Positions 56,769 through 64,000 of a stretch of DNA of 64,000 bases are shown here, one piece after another. Location of the stretch: positions 143,500-207,499 of the forward strand of contig WJYM01000009.1 of the NCBI GenBank assembly GCA_009668205.1, in the 5' to 3' direction. Made by a program: the position numbers and the translations under genes. Numbering within the stretch: position 1 is the stretch's first letter; each line of letters starts with the position of its first letter. Below the pieces are notes generated by a model that ran no database searches, had not been told where the DNA came from, and was given only the letters and a program-made list of their open reading frames with translations. This stretch comes from Enterobacteriaceae bacterium RIT691 (GTDB lineage Bacteria > Pseudomonadota > Gammaproteobacteria > Enterobacterales > Enterobacteriaceae).

Positions 56769-58712
56769 TTACTTCGACAAATCGACCTGATACACCGCGA
56801 AACCAATCTCGTCGGTGCCCACCTGCTTCATCGGATACTGCGCTTTCTCTTTGATAAAGGCGGCGGCTTTTTCAGACGGTGAGGTTTCAAAACGGATATC
56901 CAGCGGCGTGGTGGAATGGATTGGCGCCAGACGCCAGTTGTTATCCGCTGCCGGGTGAATTTCACCATTTTTCTTCGACTCTGCGCCAATCCACGCAGCC
57001 AGCACCGAACGGTTTTCATCCGGGGAAGCGAAGGCGATATGGCTGTCACCTGTACCTGCGAACTTCCCGCCGTAGGCGCGGTAGTTATTGGTGGCGACCA
57101 GGAAGGTGGCTGTCGGATCGATAGGTTTACCCTTGAAGGTCAGATTTTTGATGCGCTCTGCGTCGGGATGCAGGCTCTGACATTCACCGTCATAGCGCGC
57201 TGGCTGAGTCACATCTATCTGATAATTCACACCGTCGATCACATCGAAATTGTAGGTGCGGAAATCAGCCCAGTTGATCAGCGACTGCGGCTTGCTGCTG
57301 GTTGGGTCAATCTGATTGAACTGTCCGGCGGAGCACTCCAGCCACTCCTTCACCTCTTTACCGCTGACTTTCATCACCACCAGCGTGTTCGGGTAAAGAT
57401 AGAGATCGGCGGCGTTACGGAAGGTCAGCTGACCTTTTTCGACTTCGGTGTAGCTCGCCGGATCGTTTTTACGTCCGCCTGCTTTAAAAGGCGCAGCGGC
57501 AGAGAGCACCGGCAGTTTCGCCAGATCGGGGTCGCCCTGAATATAGTGTTCCACGTAGGCTTTCTGCGCCATATTGACGACCTGAACAGTAGGATCGTCC
57601 TGAACCAGCGACAAATAGCTGTACATGTTGTCCGAAGATTTGCCAACCGGTTTGCTGACGAAGGCGCGGGTCGCATCATGATCGGCTTTCAGGACATCAA
57701 CCAGCTTGCTGTCTTCCGCGGCGAGCGATCTCTTTGCCACCGGATCGTAAATCGGGCGTGCTTCGGCTTTCGCCTGCGTCACCTGCCATTTGCCGCTGTC
57801 ATTATTCAGCACCAAATCCACCACGCCCAAATGATCGCCCCACATGCCTGGCATGACCGCAGGCACGCCGTTCAGCAAGCCTTTATCGATATCAGCGCCT
57901 TTAATATTGGCGAAGTCTTTTGACGGAAACACGGCATGCGCGTGGCCAAACATGATGGCATCCACGCCCGGAACCTGGCTCAGGTAGTAAACAGAGTTTT
58001 CCGCCATCGCGTGATAAGGGTCTGCCGACAAGCCTGAGTGAGCGATGACGACGACCACATCAGCGCCTTTCTCACGCATTTCTGGCACATACTTGCGCGC
58101 GGTTTCGGTGATGTCGTTGACGGTGACTTTCCCGCTCAGGTTCGCTTTATCCCAGGTCATGATTTGGGGCGGCACAAAACCGATGTAGCCAATTTTCAGC
58201 GTCTGCGCCTTGCCGTCTTTATCAGTGACCTGTGTCGCTTTAATCAGGTAGGGCGTAAAGAGCGGCTTTTGGGTTTTAACGTCGAGGATATTGGCGTTAA
58301 CGTACGGGAATTTCGCGCCATTGAGGGCTTTGTGCAGGTAGTCGAGGCCGTAGTTAAACTCATGGTTACCCAGGTTGCCCACGACGTAATCCAGCGTATT
58401 CATCGCTTTGTAAACCGGGTGCACATCTCCCATTTTTAATCCCTTCGCGGCCATATAATCGCCAAGCGGACTTCCCTGAATAACGTCGCCGTTATCGACC
58501 AGCACGCTGTTTTTGACTTCGCCGCGCGCGGCATTAATCAGACTTGCCGTGCGCACCAGGCCAAATTTTTCCGTCGCACTGTCTTTGTAGTAGTCAAAAT
58601 CCATCATGTTGCTGTGAAGGTCGGTGGTTTCCATAATCCGCAAATCCACCGTCGCAGCCTGCACGCTGGCGGCAATCAGCGTGGCAAGGAGCGTTACGCT
58701 AAACTTAATCAT
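56769..58712 (-). CDS. cpdB: Periplasmic 2',3'-cyclic-nucleotide phosphodiesterase/3'-nucleotidase CpdB
   Basis: Lets the cell use extracellular cyclic nucleotides and 3'-nucleotides. The 647-residue protein has a signal peptide ([19 protein letters not shown]), then the metallophosphoesterase motifs [31 protein letters not shown] and [10 protein letters not shown]. The C-terminal 5'-nucleotidase domain has [12 protein letters not shown]. The predicted length equals E. coli CpdB. AAAGGACCCTCTG precedes the start. Divergent from cysQ. Confidence 0.98.
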   Translation of the reverse strand: MIKFSVTLLATLIAASVQAATVDLRIMETTDLHSNMMDFDYYKDSATEKFGLVRTASLINAARGEVKNSVLVDNGDVIQGSPLGDYMAAKGLKMGDVHPVYKAMNTLDYVVGNLGNHEFNYGLDYLHKALNGAKFPYVNANILDVKTQKPLFTPYLIKATQVTDKDGKAQTLKIGYIGFVPPQIMTWDKANLSGKVTVNDITETARKYVPEMREKGADVVVVIAHSGLSADPYHAMAENSVYYLSQVPGVDAIMFGHAHAVFPSKDFANIKGADIDKGLLNGVPAVMPGMWGDHLGVVDLVLNNDSGKWQVTQAKAEARPIYDPVAKRSLAAEDSKLVDVLKADHDATRAFVSKPVGKSSDNMYSYLSLVQDDPTVQVVNMAQKAYVEHYIQGDPDLAKLPVLSAAAPFKAGGRKNDPASYTEVEKGQLTFRNAADLYLYPNTLVVMKVSGKEVKEWLECSAGQFNQIDPTSSKPQSLINWADFRTYNFDVIDGVNYQIDVTQPARYDGECQSLHPDAERIKNLTFKGKPIDPTATFLVATNNYRAYGGKFAGTGDSHIAFASPDENRSVLAAWIGAESKKNGEIHPAADNNWRLAPIHSTTPLDIRFETSPSEKAAAFIKEKAQYPMKQVGTDEIGFAVYQVDLSK

Positions 58713-58902
58713 CAGAGGGTCCTTTCATTGATCAGGGGCACAAAAGAGAAAAGGGTATACATCCTGTTGCTTACAGAAGTGTGAAGCTTGCCAGAAAAAA
58801 GTGTCAGGAAACGGGCATCGCTTCACAGATAGCGCAATTCGCCGCGATGGGATATAACTAAAACAATGAGTTAACACCACTGTAATCAAACCGAGGTGGA
58901 AA

Positions 58903-59643
58903 ATGCTGGAACAGGTATGTCAGCTTGCACGGAACGCAGGTGAGGCCATTATGCAGGTCTACGAGGGCGCAAAGCCGATGGACGTGGTCAGTAAAGCCGA
59001 TGATTCACCGGTGACGGCGGCGGATATCGCGGCCCATAAAGTCATTGTGGAAGGGCTGAGCGTGCTCACGCCGGACATCCCCGTGCTGTCTGAAGAAGAT
59101 CCACCGGGCTGGGATATTCGCCAGCACTGGCAGCGATACTGGCTGGTGGACCCGCTGGACGGCACCAAAGAGTTCATCAAGCGCAACGGCGAGTTCACCG
59201 TCAATATCGCGCTGATTGATAAAGGCAAACCCGTGCTGGGCGTGGTATACGCGCCGGTGATGAAGGTGATGTATAGCGCGCACGAGGGCAAAGCCTGGAA
59301 GGAAGAGTGCGGTGTTCGCAATCAGATCCAGGTCCGTGATGCCCGCCCGCCGCTGGTGGTGATCAGCCGCTCTCATTCGGATGACGAGCTGACCGAATAT
59401 CTCCAGCAGCTTGGTGAGCATCAGACCACATCGATTGGTTCGTCGCTGAAGTTCTGCCTGGTGGCAGAAGGGCAAGCCCAGCTGTATCCGCGCTTCGGGC
59501 CTACCAACGTGTGGGACACGGCAGCAGGCCACGCGGTAGCGGTTGCCGCCGGGGCGAGCGTTCACGACTGGCAGGGTAAAACCCTGGACTATACGCCGCG
59601 TGAATCGTTCCTCAACCCCGGTTTCCGGGTCTCGCTTTACTGA
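58903..59643 (+). CDS. cysQ: 3'(2'),5'-bisphosphate nucleotidase CysQ
   Basis: Inositol-monophosphatase-family enzyme that removes 3'-phosphoadenosine-5'-phosphate made during sulfate assimilation. The 246-residue protein shows the metal site [10 protein letters not shown], the [13 protein letters not shown] motif and [10 protein letters not shown]. Length equals E. coli CysQ. GAGGTGGAAA precedes the ATG. The 3' end overlaps ytfJ by seven bases in convergent orientation. Confidence 0.98.
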   Translation: MLEQVCQLARNAGEAIMQVYEGAKPMDVVSKADDSPVTAADIAAHKVIVEGLSVLTPDIPVLSEEDPPGWDIRQHWQRYWLVDPLDGTKEFIKRNGEFTVNIALIDKGKPVLGVVYAPVMKVMYSAHEGKAWKEECGVRNQIQVRDARPPLVVISRSHSDDELTEYLQQLGEHQTTSIGSSLKFCLVAEGQAQLYPRFGPTNVWDTAAGHAVAVAAGASVHDWQGKTLDYTPRESFLNPGFRVSLY

Positions 59644-60194
59644 CCTAGCAGCTTATGCAGCAGGGCAATCACCTGCTGCACTTCCTCCTGGGTTAACGCC
59701 CCGTCCTTCGCCCACGCCACGCGGCCTTCTTTATCCAGCACGATAATCGCCGAGCTTTCCTCTTCGAGCTGCCAGGACTGGCGCACTAAGCCGTTGCTGT
59801 CGACGATAAACTGCGACCAGGGGTAGAGCTTTTTATTGCTCTCAAGACTGCTGCGCACAAACATACCGGAACCGGGGATCGCGTCGTCAGTATTGACGAT
59901 GGTCGTGGTCTGATACTTGTCATGTGGGAATTTTGCGGCCTTGATCGCTTCGATTAGCGTTGCGTTTTTCTCTTTTGCAGATGTACGGCCGGCAATATGT
60001 TGTACAACTCTCACTTTGCCAGGCAGCTGCGAGCTATTCCAGTTTTTATAGCTAAACTCATTATTATCAAGAATGAGTTCGCCACGATCGGCAATACCCA
60101 CCGCGGGCACGCGCTGGCCGGTTTGCAGATTATGCGCAGCGGCAATCAGCGGCATTAACAGGCATGAAATCGCCATCAGCTTACGTAGGGTCAT
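59637..60194 (-). CDS. ytfJ: YtfJ periplasmic thioredoxin-like protein
   Basis: Secreted protein of 185 residues with a signal peptide ([20 protein letters not shown]) and a thioredoxin-like fold of the YtfJ family ([47 protein letters not shown]). It lacks a CxxC pair, so it is unlikely to be a classic thiol oxidoreductase. Function unknown. Divergent from ytfK across a 322-base gap. Confidence 0.93.
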   Translation of the reverse strand: MTLRKLMAISCLLMPLIAAAHNLQTGQRVPAVGIADRGELILDNNEFSYKNWNSSQLPGKVRVVQHIAGRTSAKEKNATLIEAIKAAKFPHDKYQTTTIVNTDDAIPGSGMFVRSSLESNKKLYPWSQFIVDSNGLVRQSWQLEEESSAIIVLDKEGRVAWAKDGALTQEEVQQVIALLHKLLGQ

Positions 60195-60516
60195 GGTGTT
60201 TTCCTTATTTTATGCAGGTGATCCGACCACTTGTTCTGAATAGTAATCATAAGTGTGAATGATGAGGTTTTCCCGCAATAGCGATGCCAGATTGCGGGCG
60301 ACCGCACATAACCGCGAGAAAACGAAGGTTTATACTGCGTTCCTCGTATATCTGGATAGAACATTCTTAAATATTGTCATCAAACGGTAAATAAACATCT
60401 ACAGACTGGGGCACCCGGTCCAAATGGACTATAGTTTTAGTGCATTAATTTTGCGCCCCCAGGAACGCGGAGCCAACTGTGGCGACGTCAGGGCGTAAGC
60501 TCAGCAGGAGACAACA
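60195..60516. other. ytfJ-ytfK intergenic region
   Basis: A 322-base gap with no gene. TATAGT at 60430-60435 could be a -10 for ytfK. ATTGTCATCAAACGG near 60374 matches only half of a Pho box, although E. coli ytfK responds to PhoB. CAGGAGACAACA before ytfK is its ribosome binding site. Confidence 0.4.
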
Positions 60517-60723
60517 ATGAAAATTTTCCAACGCTACAACCCGCTTCAGGTGGCGAAGTACGTGAAGATCCTGTTCCGTGGACGGTTATACATCAAGGAT
60601 GTGGGCGCTTTTGAGTTTGATAAGGGCAAGATCCTTATCCCAAAAGTGAAGGACAAACAGCATCTTTCTGTCATGTCTGAAATTAACCGTCAGGTTACGC
60701 GTCTGCAAACCGAGATGGCGTAA
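60517..60723 (+). CDS. ytfK: YtfK, stringent-response activator
   Basis: A 68-residue protein of the DUF1107 family. In E. coli YtfK stimulates SpoT-driven (p)ppGpp accumulation in phosphate or fatty-acid starvation. The sequence [20 protein letters not shown]...[16 protein letters not shown] is highly conserved. CAGGAG lies eight bases before the ATG. It is the last backbone gene recognised from the E. coli map; ytfL, next there, is not in the window. Confidence 0.96.
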   Translation: MKIFQRYNPLQVAKYVKILFRGRLYIKDVGAFEFDKGKILIPKVKDKQHLSVMSEINRQVTRLQTEMA

Positions 60724-60752
60724 TCAACAACGTGCTATGCAGTAACCGTAGT

Positions 60753-60784
60753 AAAAAAAACGGCTCCCGTGAAAAGGAGCCGTT
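60753..60784 (+). terminator. Terminator of ytfK
   Basis: AACGGCTCC and GGAGCCGTT form a perfect 9-bp stem with an A run before it and a short T-containing tail. The symmetry could also serve the minus strand. Confidence 0.75.
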
Positions 60785-60903
60785 AGTGTTTCTGGCGTAC
60801 AGTGAGCTCCACGAAGCCCAGTATCATAAGAAACCTTTATTGGACAAAGCGGCAGGCCCTTGTTTGTATGTTGCTAATATGTAACACATTAACGAGTAAT
60901 CAG

Positions 60904-61383
60904 ATGTTCACGATCAAAACCGACGATCTCTCTCATCCGGCCGTTCAGGCGTTAGTGGCCTACCATCTTTCCGGCATGCTGGAACAGTCTCCACCCGAAA
61001 GCAGCCATGCATTAAATGTGCAAAAACTACGCGATCCGGCAGTGACCTTTTGGTCGGTGTGGGAAGGGGAGCAGCTTGCAGGCATGGGGGCGCTTAAGCT
61101 GCTTGATGATACACATGGCGAGCTGAAATCCATGTGCACCGCACCCGATTTTTTGCGACGTGGCGTCGCGAATCTGATTGTGCAGCATATCCTGCAAATC
61201 GCGGATGACCGGTGCCTGCAACGTCTGAGTTTAGAAACAGGCACACAGCCAGGGTTTGCCGCCTGCCATCAGCTTTACAGCAAGCACGGTTTCGTTGACT
61301 GCGAACCGTTTGCTGACTACCAGCCCGATCCCAACAGCCGTTTTATGACGTTGGTTTTGCGTGGTGAAAATGAAGCATTGTGA
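60904..61383 (+). CDS. GNAT-family N-acetyltransferase
   Basis: A 159-residue protein with the GNAT acetyl-CoA fold. Motif A is ELKSMCTAPDFLRRGVANLIVQHIL, with the RRGVA turn, and SLETGTQPGFAACHQLYSKHGF is motif B. The substrate is unknown. ATG 60904 is the first with a sensible family start (MFTIKTDDLSHPAVQALV); the frame opens about 100 bases earlier. It has backbone-like composition and stands at the junction with the AT-rich segment. No E. coli K-12 counterpart lies at this position. Confidence 0.85.
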   Translation: MFTIKTDDLSHPAVQALVAYHLSGMLEQSPPESSHALNVQKLRDPAVTFWSVWEGEQLAGMGALKLLDDTHGELKSMCTAPDFLRRGVANLIVQHILQIADDRCLQRLSLETGTQPGFAACHQLYSKHGFVDCEPFADYQPDPNSRFMTLVLRGENEAL

Positions 61384-61543
61384 TGGGGTTGGTGTTTAAC
61401 TAAAGAGCGCTGCGTTTTTCTGGTTGGCTTCTGGGGGGGGGGTGGCTTGAACTCATGGTCCCTTAGTGTCAGGCAGGTATATGATTGCGTCTAGCGATCT
61501 AAAGAGTTATAAAAAGCATAAAAGGTAGAATTGAGAGATTTTC
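61384..61543 (+). other. Junction between backbone and the RT operon
   Basis: A 160-base gap where composition changes to AT-rich. It contains a run of ten G (61433-61442). I see no ACACAC or GTGTGT template-like repeat, no tRNA and no obvious ncRNA fold. A candidate promoter for the RT genes is listed separately. Confidence 0.5.
61485..61513 (+). promoter_or_regulatory. Candidate promoter of the RT operon
   Basis: TTGCGT (61485-61490) and TATAAA (61508-61513) are 17 bases apart, leaving a short leader. GAGAG at 61533-61537 is the likely ribosome binding site of the first RT gene. Confidence 0.5.
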
Positions 61544-62818
61544 ATGAACCGGCAGCCATTTACTTCATCAGCACTTAAGCGAAATTTAAGTGAGAGCGAG
61601 AAGATTTATTATTTTAGTAAAAGTAATAGTGAAGAATTAGAATTGCTAATTAATGATGCAGTGTTAATTGCTGATGAAAATTTTCGTTCTGGGGTGAGTG
61701 TAAAAAAGTTAAATATCAAGGGGCGTTGTGTTTATTCCGCGTCTAATTTAAAAGAGAAATTGATACTGAGGCATTGTAATTCTAACCTGAAGTGTCTTGA
61801 ATCATTATTACCTAAACAAAGAAATAAAATAATCGATGAATTAAAGATTTACCTTAAGGAAGGTACGAAGTTTAAGGTTTATCGGCTAGATATAAAATCT
61901 TTTTTTGAATCCATTCAATTACCTCAGCTTTTTAAATATATGCATGCTGAGTCGAGATTATCTCGACATACAAAAAATCTGTTAGAATGGTATCTTAAAG
62001 CTTGTGAGCGTATTCATGAAACACAAGGTTTACCTAGAGGACTTGAAATTAGTCCGATGCTATCCGAATTATATTTATCTGAGTTTGACCTTAACATCAA
62101 TAGGCATGCCGAAGTATTTTATTACTCTCGATTTGTAGATGATATGGTGATTGTTTCAAGTGGAAATGAAGAACAAGCCTCTTTTATGAAGCAGGTAGAA
62201 GCTTTCCTTCCGGATGGTTTGAAACTAAATAAAGATAAGCTAAACATTTCCCCATTGATTCCTAAAAGAAGTAAAGGTGATAATAATAGTAACAAATTAC
62301 TTCATAAATTTGATTTTCTTGGTTATTCTTTTTCAATTATAGATACACCAATATCAAAAAATGCAGTAAACATTATATATAGAAGTGTAGTTGTTGATCT
62401 TTCAAGTAGTAGATTAAAAAAAATAAAGACCAGAATATCAAGATCTTTTTATGCATTTAAAAATAATGGTGATTATAAATTATTACTCGACCGGATTTCT
62501 TTTCTAACAAGTAATCGAGATTTAAATAGAAAAATTAAATCGTTAAGTTCAATAGAGAAAAGCAAGATCAGTACTGGGATATATTATAGTAATGCAAGGT
62601 TAGATGTAAACTCTAAGGCATTAGAGCAATTGGATGATTTTTTAATATATTGCGCGATGTCAAATAGAGGACGATTAAGTAATGTTTCCAACTATTCATT
62701 GAGTTTAAAACAAAGAAAAGAGTTATTGCGAAATAATTTTACAAAAGGTTTTTCTGAAAGAGTTTATAGGAAATACAATTTTAAACGCTATACAGAGATT
62801 ACAAAAATATGGCTCTGA
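61544..62818 (+). CDS. drt3a: Reverse transcriptase, probable antiviral Drt3a (DRT type 3)
   Basis: A 424-residue reverse transcriptase. Motif A is YRLDIKSFFESI (catalytic Asp116). Motif B is GLPRGLEISPMLSELYL (from 162). Motif C is SRFVDDMVIV with Asp199 and Asp200. Motif D-like LKLNKDKLNI and motif E-like FDFLGYSFS follow. Finger and palm are intact; the last 150 residues are basic and helical, with no known domain. No group II intron maturase or retron motif is seen. Overlap by ten bases with a second RT gene is the type 3 DRT layout. Very AT-rich with ATA, AGA and TTA codons, indicating horizontal transfer. The DRT3a name is by architecture. Confidence 0.8.
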   Translation: MNRQPFTSSALKRNLSESEKIYYFSKSNSEELELLINDAVLIADENFRSGVSVKKLNIKGRCVYSASNLKEKLILRHCNSNLKCLESLLPKQRNKIIDELKIYLKEGTKFKVYRLDIKSFFESIQLPQLFKYMHAESRLSRHTKNLLEWYLKACERIHETQGLPRGLEISPMLSELYLSEFDLNINRHAEVFYYSRFVDDMVIVSSGNEEQASFMKQVEAFLPDGLKLNKDKLNISPLIPKRSKGDNNSNKLLHKFDFLGYSFSIIDTPISKNAVNIIYRSVVVDLSSSRLKKIKTRISRSFYAFKNNGDYKLLLDRISFLTSNRDLNRKIKSLSSIEKSKISTGIYYSNARLDVNSKALEQLDDFLIYCAMSNRGRLSNVSNYSLSLKQRKELLRNNFTKGFSERVYRKYNFKRYTEITKIWL

Positions 62819-64000
62819 AAAAGAATATTAAACTGGATAAGAAGGATCATACCAGAGCTTTGTTGTGTGATACTCTTCCAGCAGACTGCCCAATTATTTT
62901 CTCAAATGATGGGCTTTATGTGAATCTGGCAGATTTTGAAGTTAACTATAAAGCATCAGCAGATTTCACTCCTCTTTCATCCTTCTTAAAAAACATCATC
63001 AATCCTTCATTGGATTTTTCTATCCCTGTTGATGAAAGAGAGCAAAAGAAGAAAAAACAAAGTTTTCCTTTCGGTTACTGTATTGTTAAGGATACTTTTA
63101 GCTTAAGACATCTTTCTTTAATTCATCCTAGATCTCAGCTTAATTACTGTGAATTTTACAAAAACTATTCGTCAGTTATAACCTACAATGCATCAAAAAG
63201 TAATTATTCAATAAGGTTTCCTAGGAAGGTTGCTAATTCATTTTTTTTATATGAGAGGAACGATTCGGAAAAATATAAGGGGGAGGACATTGAAACTACT
63301 GAAGATGAATTAATGAGGAGATATTCGTCTTCATATTTTTCTTATGGTGGCTTCAACAGGATATATAAACTATTTCAAAGTAAACTTTTTTTTGAGCTTG
63401 AGAAAAAATTCTCAACAATGTGGATGCTGGATGTATCGCATTGTTTTGATAGCATTTATACTCATTCCGTATCGTGGGCTTTAAAAAGTAAAGCTTACAT
63501 TCGTAAGCATATAGCTAATAGTAATCAGTTTGGACAAGAGTTAGACACGCTGATGCAGCGAAGCAATAATAATGAAACTAATGGTATCCCAATAGGATCA
63601 GAGTTTAGCAGGGTATTTGCAGAATTGATCTTCCAACGTATCGACAATAATATTGAGTCGGAACTTATGGGTGAGCATGGTTGGGTAAACACCAAAGATT
63701 ATGTTATCTTGAGGTATGTAGATGATTTTATTGTATTTTGCAACAATGAGTCGAATGCTGAGATAATATCTAAAACTATTAACGTGAAGTTAAATGAGTT
63801 TAATCTTCAATTAAATACAAATAAGTTCAAAAAATATACTAGACCATTCTGCACCAGCAAAACTGGATTGATTATTAAGATTAATGAATTAATTCAAAAT
63901 TTAGAATCAAAATTATACGAAAAAAACGATGGTATTATTACGCTTAGTAAAATAAGAAATAAACATGATTTAAAAGTTTATATGATTAATAATATTAAAT
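62809..64000 (+). CDS. drt3b: Reverse transcriptase, probable antiviral Drt3b (DRT type 3), 3' end missing
   Basis: An open frame from ATG 62809, inside the end of the first RT gene, to the window edge; 397 residues are visible and no stop occurs. Motif A is MLDVSHCFDSIYTHS (Asp208), motif B is NGIPIGSEFSRVFAEL (258-273), motif C is LRYVDDFIVFC (Tyr303, Asp305, Asp306). The long N-terminal 200 residues and the segment SYGGFNRIYKLFQSKLFFE are typical of the Abi/UG-type RTs rather than retrons. It is clearly different from the first RT, not a duplicate. Overlap implies coupled translation and a joint complex. Expected partner: a noncoding RNA, probably downstream of 64000. Confidence 0.8.
   Translation, partial: MALKKNIKLDKKDHTRALLCDTLPADCPIIFSNDGLYVNLADFEVNYKASADFTPLSSFLKNIINPSLDFSIPVDEREQKKKKQSFPFGYCIVKDTFSLRHLSLIHPRSQLNYCEFYKNYSSVITYNASKSNYSIRFPRKVANSFFLYERNDSEKYKGEDIETTEDELMRRYSSSYFSYGGFNRIYKLFQSKLFFELEKKFSTMWMLDVSHCFDSIYTHSVSWALKSKAYIRKHIANSNQFGQELDTLMQRSNNNETNGIPIGSEFSRVFAELIFQRIDNNIESELMGEHGWVNTKDYVILRYVDDFIVFCNNESNAEIISKTINVKLNEFNLQLNTNKFKKYTRPFCTSKTGLIIKINELIQNLESKLYEKNDGIITLSKIRNKHDLKVYMINNIK

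Noticed and set aside
60374..60391. Pho box upstream of ytfK
   Set aside because: Only the first half resembles the consensus and the spacing to the -10 is unsuitable.

Overview
The window is a chromosomal segment of an Enterobacteriaceae bacterium. Gene order, strand, protein lengths and start codons follow the E. coli K-12 region from yjeJ/epmB to ytfK almost gene for gene. Several differences point to an Enterobacter/Leclercia-like genus rather than Escherichia: an ecnR-type LuxR gene next to the entericidins, an MHS transporter between rlmB and aidB, an EamA transporter after rplI, and an AraC gene between ytfF and qorB. No ampC lies between blc and frdD, so those two genes almost abut. 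Genus level is an inference; nothing here fixes the species.

Layout. 1-4.2 kb: partial yjeJ, epmB, efp, ecnA, ecnB, ecnR, a guanidine-II (mini-ykkC) riboswitch with gdx/sugE, and blc. 4.3-7.6 kb: fumarate reductase frdABCD (minus strand). 7.9-16.8 kb: epmA, yjeM, mscM, psd, rsgA, orn. 17-17.6 kb: three identical tRNA-Gly(GCC) genes, then a cluster of DnaA boxes in the place of E. coli datA. 17.5-33.7 kb: queG, the nnr-tsaE-amiB-mutL-miaA-hfq-hflX-hflK-hflC series, yjeT, purA, nsrR, rnr. 33.9-39.5 kb: rlmB, MHS transporter, aidB, yjfN, bsmA, yjfP. 39.5-46.5 kb: the L-ascorbate system ulaR, ulaG and ulaABCDEF, then yjfY. 46.7-48.3 kb: ribosomal operon rpsF-priB-rpsR-rplI. 48.4-60.7 kb: EamA transporter, ytfB, fklB, cycA, ytfE, ytfF, araC-type gene, qorB, ytfH, cpdB, cysQ, ytfJ, ytfK.

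Accessory end. After a GNAT acetyltransferase (60.9-61.4 kb) the base composition drops sharply to AT-rich DNA. Two overlapping reverse transcriptase genes follow (61,544 to the window end; the second is cut off). Two different RTs in tandem, both with intact catalytic motifs, match the defence-associated reverse transcriptase type 3 arrangement (Drt3a + Drt3b). The noncoding RNA that belongs to such systems is not evident in the gap upstream and probably lies beyond 64,000.

Links between genes: EpmB and EpmA modify EF-P, and all three are here; AmiB, also here, carries a nine-proline run of the kind that needs EF-P. NsrR is encoded here, and a near-perfect NsrR operator lies in front of ytfE. 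UlaR sits beside the ula genes it controls, with repeated candidate operators between ulaG and ulaA. A guanidine-sensing RNA precedes the guanidinium exporter gene.
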